From IMG/VR virus record IMGVR_UViG_3300043331_001615, positions 1 through 23,818 of that record: a stretch of DNA of 23,818 bases. One strand, written 5' to 3'. The notes beneath the pieces are model-generated. The model was not told the DNA's origin and did no database searches. It worked only from the letters and a program-made list of their open reading frames with translations. This document shows positions 5,716-12,074 of this stretch, one piece after another (positions within the stretch are counted from its first letter, which is position 1; each line of letters opens with the position of its first letter). This stretch comes from a virus. Both the position numbers and the translations under genes were made by a program.

Positions 5716-6561
5716 ATGGACCGACCCCATCTAGATGACCAGCCCCTGACCATCATCGACGCCATGTCCCCGACGCACGGCATGTTCACCGTGGCGAATC
5801 GCGTTGCCGCCCACCTGGGCCCCTCCTGGGAGGTGCGCATCGAACACCAGCCGCTGGCCATGGTGCTCCACGACAACAGTGGCCGTCGCCTGCGCATGCA
5901 CTACGACTACAAAAACGAGCAGCACCTGGTGGCGCTGTTCGCGCTCGACCACCACGGCAAAGCCGTCCTCGACGCCAGAATGAACCTTTTCCAGCTGCCC
6001 TCGCACATGGCCGCGCACCTCAAAGAGCACGTGCTGCCCAAGTACCGGCGACACCTCGACCGCATGCAGCACGAACAAGACTGGGCGAAAGCCCAGCGCG
6101 AGGCCCAGCGCGGCCACGCCGCAGCCGTCGCCGAACGCCTCGGAGGGGAATGGCAGGTCGCCAACAACCTCGGCGGCCTCAGGGTAGAACGAGCCGCTCG
6201 CGGGCGCCGGGTCTTCGGCGAGATCAACTGGTGGGTCGATGGGCACCTCTCCATCGAGTTGGGCCACATGACCCCCGAGCTGGTCGAGCACCTCATCGAC
6301 GGCCTCGCCGAGCACCTGCACCGCCACGAGACGAACCGCACCCCCCTGGGCAAACGACCGAAACGCCTGAACTACCTGCTGGAGCTGATGGTCGCCGCCG
6401 GTTACCGTATCGACAAGCTCGGCCTCGAACACCAGAAACTGTTCGGTGACCACCTGTTCAAGATGGACAACCACGCGGGGGTGGGCTACCCGCTGGTGCA
6501 GTACCTGTTCGAACGGCCCGGCACCATCGATACCGCCATCCGCACATTGGAAGAAGGATGA
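5716..6561 (+). CDS. Hypothetical protein, 281 aa, internally duplicated
   Basis: Function not recognised. CTGAAAGGA precedes ATG 5716. Two copies of one fold are visible. Copy 1 is about residues 26-118 (VANRVAAHLGPSWEVRIEHQ ... HLVALFALDHHG ... MAAHLKEHVLPKYRRHLDRM). Copy 2 is about residues 137-204 (AVAERLGGEWQVANNLGGLR ... HLSIELGHMTPELVEHLIDG ... LAEHLHRH). Each reads as strands followed by a long amphipathic helix. The C-terminal 70 residues are basic, then aromatic. Its stop overlaps an ATG of the next reading frame (6558-6561), so the two are likely co-expressed. Confidence 0.75.
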   Translation: MDRPHLDDQPLTIIDAMSPTHGMFTVANRVAAHLGPSWEVRIEHQPLAMVLHDNSGRRLRMHYDYKNEQHLVALFALDHHGKAVLDARMNLFQLPSHMAAHLKEHVLPKYRRHLDRMQHEQDWAKAQREAQRGHAAAVAERLGGEWQVANNLGGLRVERAARGRRVFGEINWWVDGHLSIELGHMTPELVEHLIDGLAEHLHRHETNRTPLGKRPKRLNYLLELMVAAGYRIDKLGLEHQKLFGDHLFKMDNHAGVGYPLVQYLFERPGTIDTAIRTLEEG

Positions 6562-6566
6562 CCTGC

Positions 6567-7042
6567 ATGCCCGACACCGACACCGACGAACAGGACGATC
6601 CCACCTGGCGCCTGATCTCCATGTGGAGTGGCGCCGTGGGGCACTACACGACCGAACGCACTCCGGGGGCCCCGCCGCCGAAGACACCCGCGAGCTCGGC
6701 CACTACTTCGGGGAGACCCTCTACCGCGTCGCCCTCAACGGCCTGGAGCTTACGGGACCGGCCGGAAAGCGCGAGCAACACGAGTTCGCCCAAGGGGTGA
6801 GCATGGAATGGTTCGACATCGTGCGCACCGACCCCGACCAGCAGACTATGGCTGCGCTGGCGTTGCTGGCCGAGATGCTGCACGCCGCGATCGACGGGTT
6901 GCGCATGGCCGGGAAGGATGTGAACCATGCGCATGAGCTGGCGGTGAAACTGGAGGAATACCTGGATGCGTGCGCGGGTCGTACGGGTCTCGTCACTGAC
7001 CTGCGGCAGATGCTCATCGAGAGCGCCGGAACCGAGGAGTGA
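6567..7042 (+). CDS. Hypothetical protein interrupted by an apparent -1 frameshift
   Basis: The ATG at 6567 follows AAGGA (6554-6558) at 8 nt. This frame gives MPDTDTDEQDDPTW, then a plausible stretch to HYTTERT near 6660, after which it turns into low-quality Ser/Pro/Thr sequence and stops at 6800. From about 6665 the -1 frame reads GPAAEDTRELGHYFGETLYR and then a well-formed helical protein to the stop at 7042 (MLHAAIDGLRMAGKDVNHAH, KLEEYLDACAG). The crossover falls in CCGGGGGCCCC (6663-6673), where GGG can slip to GGG. Either one base is missing (mutation or sequencing error) or this is programmed frameshifting. The combined length would be about 158 aa. Function unknown. Confidence 0.6.
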
Positions 7043-7083
7043 CCGCGCTGTGGCCACAGGCCACGATATGGTTCAGAATTGAA

Positions 7084-7117
7084 CGACCGGCTCGGCGTTC
7101 ACGTGTCGAGCCGGTCG
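7084..7117 (+). repeat. 11-bp hairpin just upstream of the tRNA
   Basis: CGACCGGCTCG (7084-7094) and CGAGCCGGTCG (7107-7117) are perfect inverted repeats around a 12-nt loop. The tRNA starts 2 bases later, so the hairpin may terminate upstream transcription or mark a processing site for the tRNA 5' end. The nearby TGTGGCCACA (7049-7058) is a further palindrome. Confidence 0.55.
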
Positions 7118-7118
7118 A

Positions 7119-7194
7119 GCGCCGCTAGCTCAGCTGGCAGAGCCGCTTCCTTTTAAGTTGCAGGTCCTGGGTTCGATTCCCAGGCGGCGCACCA
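7119..7194 (+). tRNA. tRNA-Lys (anticodon TTT) with encoded CCA
   Basis: A 76-nt cloverleaf. The acceptor GCGCCGC / GCGGCGC has 7 perfect pairs. D-stem GCTC / GAGC. Anticodon loop CTTTTAA with TTT at 7152-7154. T-arm CTGGG-TTCGATT-CCCAG. Discriminator A, then encoded CCA (7192-7194). The anticodon stem GCTTC / GTTGC carries two adjacent T-T mismatches at its 2nd and 3rd pairs from the loop, so only three of five pairs form. The other arms are intact, so it may still be functional. A73 fits lysine identity. Phage tRNAs can match codon use or replace host tRNAs cut by defence nucleases; lysine tRNA is the classic PrrC target. Confidence 0.9.
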
Positions 7195-7219
7195 GACCAA
7201 CCGATTAAGAGGGCACCGC

Positions 7220-7225
7220 TATACT
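7220..7225 (+). promoter_or_regulatory. -10 box TATACT of a leaderless HNH transcript
   Basis: TATACT is followed by 5 bases and then GTG 7231. No spaced Shine-Dalgarno sequence is available (GAGG abuts the start codon), so transcription probably begins at the start codon. No good -35 is visible. Confidence 0.5.
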
Positions 7226-7230
7226 GAGGT

Positions 7231-7728
7231 GTGCCCAATAGCAACGAATACATGCGGCAGTACATGCTGCGCCGGTACCACGCTCGGCGCAGCCACGCCG
7301 TGGCCCAGCTTGGAGGGGCCTGCGTGGAATGCGGAACCACCGAAGAGTTGGAGATCGACCATGTCGATCCGTCCAGGAAGACGATCAACTTGGCAAGGCT
7401 ATGGTCGGTATCCCAGGCTCGATTCGAGTCTGAGCTAACTCTCTGCCAGCTTCTCTGCCGGAAGCATCACCAGGAGAAATCCAGGCGAGAGCTCTCGGTC
7501 GGGCATGGCGAAGGAGCAACCGGCAAGAAAAACTGCCGCTGTGAGCTGTGCGCACCCCTGAAGAATGCCTACGCGGCGAGGCGGCGAGCCACCATCAAGC
7601 GTAACCGCCGCCCCGCACCGCGCTTACTATTCGATGACGAAAGCGCCGATCCACTGGCTGAGCCTGTCGGATTCGTCGCGGGTGAGGTCGTCGGGCAGGT
7701 TGAGGCCGACGATGACCCCGGGGCGTAG
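7231..7728 (+). CDS. HNH endonuclease
   Basis: A metal-dependent DNA nuclease, probably homing-type. Cys31 and Cys34 (CVEC) with Cys72/Cys76 (LCQLLC) form a zinc knuckle. The HNH motif runs from Asp43-His44 (EIDHVDPSRK), with Asn53, to RKHH (His79/80). Residues 102-108 add another Cys cluster (CRCELC). The N-terminal part (YMRQYMLRRYHARR) is basic and likely binds DNA. It lies 36 bases after a tRNA gene, a common site for such elements. Its last 34 codons overlap the convergent gene at 7627-8670 and look non-functional (acidic tail), so the original stop may have been lost. Start at GTG 7231; ATG 7252 is an alternative. Confidence 0.8.
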   Translation: MPNSNEYMRQYMLRRYHARRSHAVAQLGGACVECGTTEELEIDHVDPSRKTINLARLWSVSQARFESELTLCQLLCRKHHQEKSRRELSVGHGEGATGKKNCRCELCAPLKNAYAARRRATIKRNRRPAPRLLFDDESADPLAEPVGFVAGEVVGQVEADDDPGA

Positions 7729-8670
7729 GAGGAAGGTGTATTCGGCCAGCGCCGCTTCATCCTCGACTGCGGTCTCAGCGCCCAATGCCGCTTCGGTTTG
7801 CGCGCGGGCGACCTCAGCGGCTGCCGCGATTCGTGCGGCTTCGATCTTCGCCGCCGTGCGCTCCTCAGCTTCAGCAGCTTCTTGCGCCTGGCGTGCTTTG
7901 CGTTCGCGGGTGAAGGCAAGGGACCGCTGGCGTCGCTCTTCGGTGTCGATCGGCGTGTAGGGGAAATGGCGGACTTCGCAGTAGTGCTCCAGGGCCTTGC
8001 GGAAGCAGCCCTGGTAGTGCCGCATGGTGCTGATCTTGATGATCGGGGCGCGTTTGAGGGCCTCAGCGGCGGCGTCGTCGTAGTCGATGGCTTTGGCCGC
8101 CGCCTTGGTGGCCTTGGCGTCGATCGCGATCTTGCCGAAGTTGGTGAGGATCTGCTCGGTTGTCTCAGGGTCGATGTGCTCTTCGGCCGCGTCGGGTACG
8201 CGCAGCATCACGGCCTTGTAGGCACCGGCCCAGCGCTTCGCCGTTTCGTCTCCGGGGTTGTCCTCTTGGTAGGCGACGAGGTATTCGCCGAAGTCGTCGT
8301 AGATCGGCTTGCGCTTGGGCGCGACGCGGATCTCCGGTGCGGCCGGGACGGTCTCCTCACCGGCGGGTTCGACGTCGAGGCTGCCGGTGAGTTCGACGTG
8401 CTGGAGCATGAACGCGAGGCCGCGCCGGAAGTCACTCGAATAGGTGTTGATCGTTGATTCTTTGAGTTCGGATTGGGCGTTCTCAGCGAACTGCCGGAGG
8501 ATTTTATCGGTGGCCTCGTCGCTGATGGTGGTCGCCGCCAGTCCCGGTACCCGGTGGGCAAAGGCGTTCCAGGCGTTGTAGACGCCCGCGATCTTCTTGT
8601 CGTGCTTGTCGGCGATCCGCCGGTTGTTGACGTAGACGCCTAGGTCGCCGTAGGAAAGTGCGCGCTTCAT
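7627..8670 (-). CDS. Protein with two core-binding-like repeats, no recombinase catalytic domain, 347 aa
   Basis: Function unknown. Residues 29-90 (VYNAWNAFAHRVPG ... TDKILRQFAENA ... STINTYSSDFRRGLAFML) and 147-231 (WAGAYKAVMLRVPD ... TEQILTNFGKIA ... STMRHYQGCFRKALEHYC) are two copies of a helical domain like the N-terminal SAM-like DNA-binding domain of tyrosine recombinases. No catalytic Arg-His-Arg-Tyr domain follows. Residues 243-310 form an Ala/Glu-rich coiled coil, and the last 37 residues (LLRPGVIVGLNLPDDLTRDE) are a compact tail. ATG 8670 has GGAGA upstream; an in-frame TTG at 8709 does not. It may be a DNA-binding architectural or regulatory protein. Confidence 0.8.
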   Translation of the reverse strand: MKRALSYGDLGVYVNNRRIADKHDKKIAGVYNAWNAFAHRVPGLAATTISDEATDKILRQFAENAQSELKESTINTYSSDFRRGLAFMLQHVELTGSLDVEPAGEETVPAAPEIRVAPKRKPIYDDFGEYLVAYQEDNPGDETAKRWAGAYKAVMLRVPDAAEEHIDPETTEQILTNFGKIAIDAKATKAAAKAIDYDDAAAEALKRAPIIKISTMRHYQGCFRKALEHYCEVRHFPYTPIDTEERRQRSLAFTRERKARQAQEAAEAEERTAAKIEAARIAAAAEVARAQTEAALGAETAVEDEAALAEYTFLLRPGVIVGLNLPDDLTRDESDRLSQWIGAFVIE

Positions 8671-8769
8671 GTGGTTCTCCAACGAAGGTCGGTTCTGATA
8701 GCGGCTCAAAGAGCCGTGGTTGAGCAGGGTCAGCGCGTCCCGGCGTGTACCAGCACCCGCAGCAGAACA

Positions 8770-8794
8770 GTCAGTGTAAACCCTGTCACTGTAA
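8770..8794. repeat. Two direct repeats, GTCASTGTAA, 15 bp apart
   Basis: GTCAGTGTAA (8770-8779) and GTCACTGTAA (8785-8794) differ at one base. They lie in the 135-base gap (8671-8805) between the two minus-strand genes, where they could be an operator for the gene starting at 8670. On the minus strand the repeats read TTACASTGAC. Nothing else is recognised in this gap. Confidence 0.45.
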
Positions 8795-8805
8795 GCGTGG
8801 TCTCC

Positions 8806-9228
8806 TCACACTGGCACATGGGCCAGGGTGATGACGGGGATGCCCGCTCGCTCGGCGGTGTTGCGGCAATTGCGTGTGCCGCCGCCGCCGGGGAATGCGA
8901 TGCAGATCGCGGCCCCGAGGCTGACCATGTGTGCGTTGCGTCCGCGCCCGGCCGCACTGTACTGGCTTGGGGGGATGCTGTCCCAGTCCACGGGGTGGTC
9001 TTCGGTCTGCCAGCCCCGTTTGGTGGCTTCCTGCTTGGCGAGCTGGTCGGCGCTGCGGTCGTAGTCGATGGTGCCGTCGGCGCGGCGGTACTTGCAGTCG
9101 CCGTGGACGAGTACGAAATCGCCGGGTGCTGTATGGGGGAAGAGCCCTTCGACGTGGGCCAGCGCTCGGGCGACTGCGGCGCGCCCTGGGAAGCCACGCC
9201 CGCCGGTTGCCAGAACTCGCACTGTCAT
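8806..9228 (-). CDS. SLOG-family (DUF2493/YspA-like) nucleotide-binding protein
   Basis: 140 aa. The features are those of the DUF2493 branch of the SLOG superfamily: MTVRVLATGGRGF at the start, VHGDC (residues 41-45) with DGTIDYDRSADQLAKQEA, HPVDWDSI, then GRGRNAHMV (94-102) and AFPGGGGT (111-118). SLOG folds bind nucleotides or nucleotide-derived signals, and several act as sensors in phage-defence systems. The ligand here is unknown. Translation begins at ATG 9228, 6 nt after a TATTCT box, so the transcript is probably leaderless. It is divergent from the gene at 9269. Confidence 0.8.
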   Translation of the reverse strand: MTVRVLATGGRGFPGRAAVARALAHVEGLFPHTAPGDFVLVHGDCKYRRADGTIDYDRSADQLAKQEATKRGWQTEDHPVDWDSIPPSQYSAAGRGRNAHMVSLGAAICIAFPGGGGTRNCRNTAERAGIPVITLAHVPV

Positions 9229-9234
9229 TGTGTA

Positions 9235-9240
9235 AGAATA
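9235..9240 (-). promoter_or_regulatory. -10 box TATTCT of a leaderless SLOG transcript
   Basis: Minus-strand TATTCT is followed by 6 bases and the ATG at 9228. No Shine-Dalgarno sequence is present. The 9229-9268 gap is the divergent promoter region shared with the + strand gene at 9269. Confidence 0.5.
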
Positions 9241-9268
9241 CCGATTCACGAAAGGCACTCTCACTCTG

Positions 9269-9517
9269 ATGAACACTATCCGCGATCTGATCGATACCCT
9301 TGAAGGGTTCGCTGCTGCCACTGGGGACGAGACTCCGGTGCGCGTGGCAACGATGGGCGTGAAGAAGCCCATGGAATACGCCATCGGCGACATCGACGTG
9401 GTCGAGGTCGGCATCGAGGGCGCGGAGGTGTGGGACACCCGCAGCGTCCTGTACGTGCTGGCCGCCGACAGGGGCCAGCAGCTCGCGCACGAGGCCCGCG
9501 TCAACTTCGCGGGGTAG
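9269..9517 (+). CDS. Small hypothetical protein, 82 aa
   Basis: Not recognised. ATG 9269 has GAAAGG 13 bases upstream, a longer spacing than usual. The product has an N-terminal helix (NTIRDLIDTLEGFAAATG) followed by beta strands (PVRVATM, IDVVEVGIEGAEVWD, VLYVLA). It is soluble and acidic. It is followed after 10 bases by the methyltransferase-like gene and probably shares its transcript. Confidence 0.7.
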   Translation: MNTIRDLIDTLEGFAAATGDETPVRVATMGVKKPMEYAIGDIDVVEVGIEGAEVWDTRSVLYVLAADRGQQLAHEARVNFAG

Positions 9518-9527
9518 GAGGCGGATC

Positions 9528-10187
9528 GTGGAAGCACACTGGAACCCGTACTGGGATGAGGTCAAGGACCACATCGGATGGGACCGCCTCATGCGCCAGC
9601 ACGCCGTGCTTCCACCCCATCCTGACCATCCTGACGACCCCGACATGGTCTGGTCCATCTCGGCCTCCACGAGCCTGCGTAAGCAGCTGGTCCCGCGTTA
9701 CGCCTGGACGGTCTCCGATCCGGCGACGGTCGATTTCGTCCTTCGGTTCTGCGGCGACACAGTGATCGATCCGATGGCCGGAAGCGGCTACTGGGCGCGG
9801 CTGCTCACCGAGCGCGGCGTATTCACCCTCGCCTACGACCGGCACGCAGCCACACCGCAATGCAACGACTGGCACCGAGGTGTGGAGCACTGGACGCGGG
9901 TCCTCCCCGGTGAAGCGGCCGACACCGTCGCCGCTGCCGGGTCCGGCGTGACGCTCCTGCTGTCGTGGCCGCCCTACAACACCGCCGACGGGGCCGACGC
10001 CGTCCGTGCCTATGCCGGGCAGCGGATCATCTACATCGGCGAAGGCGACGGCGGGTGCACCGGCGATGAGGCGTTCCACAAGATCTTGGAGACGGAGTGG
10101 GTTGAGGTCGAATACCACGTGCCGGTGCAGTGGTGGGGCATACGCGATCTCGTCTTCGTCTACGACCGCATCCCCCCAGAGCAGTGA
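9528..10187 (+). CDS. Class I SAM-dependent methyltransferase-like protein, 219 aa
   Basis: The SAM-binding motif VIDPMAGSGYWARLL (residues 79-93) and a SWPPY motif IV (146-150) mark a Rossmann-fold methyltransferase of the N-methyltransferase type. LAYDR (101-105) is the expected acidic motif II. The C-terminal half ends with beta strands (RIIYIGEGDGGCTGDEAF, RDLVFVYDR). SPP/SWPPY replaces the usual NPPY or DPPY, so activity on an amino group in nucleic acid is possible but not assured. No target-recognition domain is present. Start GTG 9528 has TAGGAGG at 9515-9521. It could modify phage DNA against restriction, or RNA. Confidence 0.7.
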   Translation: MEAHWNPYWDEVKDHIGWDRLMRQHAVLPPHPDHPDDPDMVWSISASTSLRKQLVPRYAWTVSDPATVDFVLRFCGDTVIDPMAGSGYWARLLTERGVFTLAYDRHAATPQCNDWHRGVEHWTRVLPGEAADTVAAAGSGVTLLLSWPPYNTADGADAVRAYAGQRIIYIGEGDGGCTGDEAFHKILETEWVEVEYHVPVQWWGIRDLVFVYDRIPPEQ

Positions 10188-10197
10188 AAGGCCTGCC

Positions 10198-11277
10198 ATG
10201 ACCACCTACCCCCGCTACAGTCCCACCGCCACCGCCTACCTGCGCAACGTCCTCCTCGGGGAGCACCCGATGCGGCCGGGCACGACGGTGCCTATCGAAG
10301 AGCTGTCCGGGCTGGCCACCGAACGGCAGCTGCTGCGCCCCGTCGAAGCCGTCGGCGCGACCCCGTTGGACATCGGCGACCCGCTGCTGGACGACGCCGC
10401 GAGGCGCCTGGCCGCGTGGCACCGGCGCATGATCACCCGCGCCGACCTCTACCACTTGTCCGGGCCGCTCGTGGCCCACGCGTGGGCGTGCGAGGAGCAG
10501 TTCGGGCCGTGCCGGTTCGACGACGCCTTCCCCTCCGACTACGGTTTCTGCGTGTTCGGTCAGGCGCTGAAGCTGCCGTTGAACGATCGCGGGGACTGGA
10601 CGCCGATCTGCGCCGCCGCGTGGGGGCCGATCGACGACTGCGGGTTCCTCCCCGCCGTCTCCGGCCCGTTCACCGAGCACCTCGGCCAAGCGGGGGAGCA
10701 CCAGACCATCGTCATCCGCGAGCGCCCCAGCAAGCAGATGCACCTGCGGTTGTTCACCTACGCCACCGCCATGCACGAAGGGGTCAGGGGGGAGTACCCC
10801 GAGATCATCGAGGAACTCGACCACATCGTCAACTGCAACACCGACATCGCCGAGCTGCCGCATGTGGGCCGATCCAACCGGTACGCCGTTCCCCGGATGC
10901 TGCGCATCGCGTTCATGATCGCGACCGCCCGTTCCCTCGGCAGCGACGAACACCAGCCCGTCTCGCAAGGGCTGCGGAAACGGGCCGCGCGCCTGGGCGC
11001 CCGACCCGACCAGCAGGTCCGGGTCATGAGCCTGCGCCCGCGCGCGCAGCAGCTGTTGCACGAGGAAAGCCAGCACACCAGCAGCGACGGCGTCATCGAG
11101 CGCCCGTCGCGCCGCTACACCCTCCCGCTGTGGGAACGCCGCCCTACCCGCGACCCCGAGACCGGCGTGATCACGCGCCGGGGCACCACCTGCTACCGCC
11201 ACCCCGAACTGCTGTCCGACGAGGACCGCGACACCGTCCAATCAGGTACATTGCCAAGGGCATCCAGGGGAAACTGA
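10198..11277 (+). CDS. Hypothetical protein, 359 aa
   Basis: No function assigned. GAAAGG precedes ATG 10198. Residues 60-100 are helical. Residues 105-170 contain a Cys-rich section (CEEQFGPCRF, YGFCVFG, CGFLPAVSG). The C-terminal part (232-360) has MLRIAFMIATARSL, a basic helix RKRAARLG, VRVMSLRP, and a basic tail with RRYTLPLWERRPTRDPETG. The helix, basic helix and VRV..LR order resembles the C-terminal part of the 383-aa protein at 13074 and orphan actinobacterial plasmid/phage proteins that I recall being listed as AcrVA2-like. That family link is weak and from memory. Confidence 0.75.
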   Translation: MTTYPRYSPTATAYLRNVLLGEHPMRPGTTVPIEELSGLATERQLLRPVEAVGATPLDIGDPLLDDAARRLAAWHRRMITRADLYHLSGPLVAHAWACEEQFGPCRFDDAFPSDYGFCVFGQALKLPLNDRGDWTPICAAAWGPIDDCGFLPAVSGPFTEHLGQAGEHQTIVIRERPSKQMHLRLFTYATAMHEGVRGEYPEIIEELDHIVNCNTDIAELPHVGRSNRYAVPRMLRIAFMIATARSLGSDEHQPVSQGLRKRAARLGARPDQQVRVMSLRPRAQQLLHEESQHTSSDGVIERPSRRYTLPLWERRPTRDPETGVITRRGTTCYRHPELLSDEDRDTVQSGTLPRASRGN

Positions 11278-11280
11278 ACC

Positions 11281-11421
11281 ATGCGAAACGAACCATCCGA
11301 CAAGTCCGAACCCACACGCGAGCCGAGCCTGTCACGCGGCATCGGCGCGCTCGCCGCCATCCTGGCCCTCGTGCTGGGATTCGCGTGGGGCCTCGCGGCC
11401 CTGTTCAAGTGGGTGCTGTAA
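11281..11421 (+). CDS. Tiny single-span membrane protein, 46 aa
   Basis: ATG 11281 lies 3 bases after the previous stop, with AGGGGAAA upstream. The first 18 residues are polar (MRNEPSDKSEPTREPSL). Residues 20-46 form one hydrophobic segment (GIGALAAILALVLGFAWG and LAALFKWVL). Predicted topology is N-terminus in the cytoplasm or outside, undecided. Small phage membrane proteins can affect entry exclusion or lysis; nothing here selects between these. The next gene starts 3 bases after the stop. Confidence 0.7.
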   Translation: MRNEPSDKSEPTREPSLSRGIGALAAILALVLGFAWGLAALFKWVL

Positions 11422-11423
11422 CC

Positions 11424-11675
11424 ATGACCAGCAACCATCAGGGCACACCGCCGGTAACCAACCCGCGTGACCCGCGCGCCATCATTGCCGCGACCATGCG
11501 CGAAGTTGCCCAGTGGTATCCCGATGCGCTATCCCCGGACGAGCTGGAAGAGGTCGCGTACGCGGTCGAACGCGACGACGGCTACTCCCAGTGCCCGGTG
11601 TGCGAGGAGGACCCGTGCGATGCGGGCTGTCCGCTGGAGCCGTTCCGGCCCGAGTACGCCGACCCCGTCCGTTGA
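11424..11675 (+). CDS. Small Cys-rich hypothetical protein, 83 aa
   Basis: Starts at ATG 11424, right after the membrane-protein stop. A helix with acidic residues (SPDELEEVAYAVERDDG) is followed by CPVCEEDPCDAGCPL, whose four Cys could hold one zinc ion. No other domain is visible. It is co-transcribed with the two genes before it on spacing. The 87 bases that follow (11676-11762) hold the promoter region of the PadR-like gene, with no clear hexamer pair. Confidence 0.7.
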   Translation: MTSNHQGTPPVTNPRDPRAIIAATMREVAQWYPDALSPDELEEVAYAVERDDGYSQCPVCEEDPCDAGCPLEPFRPEYADPVR

Positions 11676-11762
11676 GTGCATCTCCCTGTCGGTGGGGGCC
11701 ATTACAGTGTTTCTACTGCATCGACGTGAGATCCTGTCGTATCCCATTGTGAAGGAGCCGCC

Positions 11763-12074
11763 GTGAGCGCGCCGCCGTTCGCCCTCAACCGCACCAACCG
11801 TTCGATTCTGCGCCTGCTGTTCGACCATGACGACGGCCAGATGTACGGACTCAAGATCGCCAAGTCCCTCCCGCGCCGGTGGGGCTTGTTCCGCATCCCC
11901 TCGGGAAAGGTACACATCGAGTTGATGAGGCTCGAACGTCTCCAATGGGTAGCCAGCAGCTGGGAAGAAGTCCAGCCTCGCGACGGCGGCGGCTGGCAGC
12001 CTCGCCGCCGGTTCTACCGCATCGCCGCCGCCCACCGCGAAGACGTGCGACTCGTACTGGGCACCGGCCGATGA
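11763..12074 (+). CDS. PadR-like winged-helix regulator, 103 aa
   Basis: GTG 11763 follows GAAGGAG at 5 nt. The product matches the PadR DNA-binding core: LNRTNRSILRLLFDHDDGQM, then YGLKIAKSLPRRW, then IPSGKVHIELMRLERLQWVA as the recognition helix and wing start, and RRRFYRIAAAHRED. It lacks the C-terminal dimer helix of full-length PadR proteins, so it is a minimal form. It overlaps the XRE-Mrr gene by ATGA and may control that unit or the palindromes at 12956-13003. Confidence 0.7.
   Translation: MSAPPFALNRTNRSILRLLFDHDDGQMYGLKIAKSLPRRWGLFRIPSGKVHIELMRLERLQWVASSWEEVQPRDGGGWQPRRRFYRIAAAHREDVRLVLGTGR

Noticed and set aside
7049-7058. TGTGGCCACA as a third regulatory box with the 12956/12996 pair
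   Set aside because: Single copy here, and GTGGCCAC also occurs within coding sequence elsewhere in this GC-rich window, so it is not counted as a separate regulatory feature.
10027-11241. A 404-codon minus-strand open frame opposite the 359-aa gene
   Set aside because: It mirrors the + gene and has no ribosome-binding site or recognisable domain.
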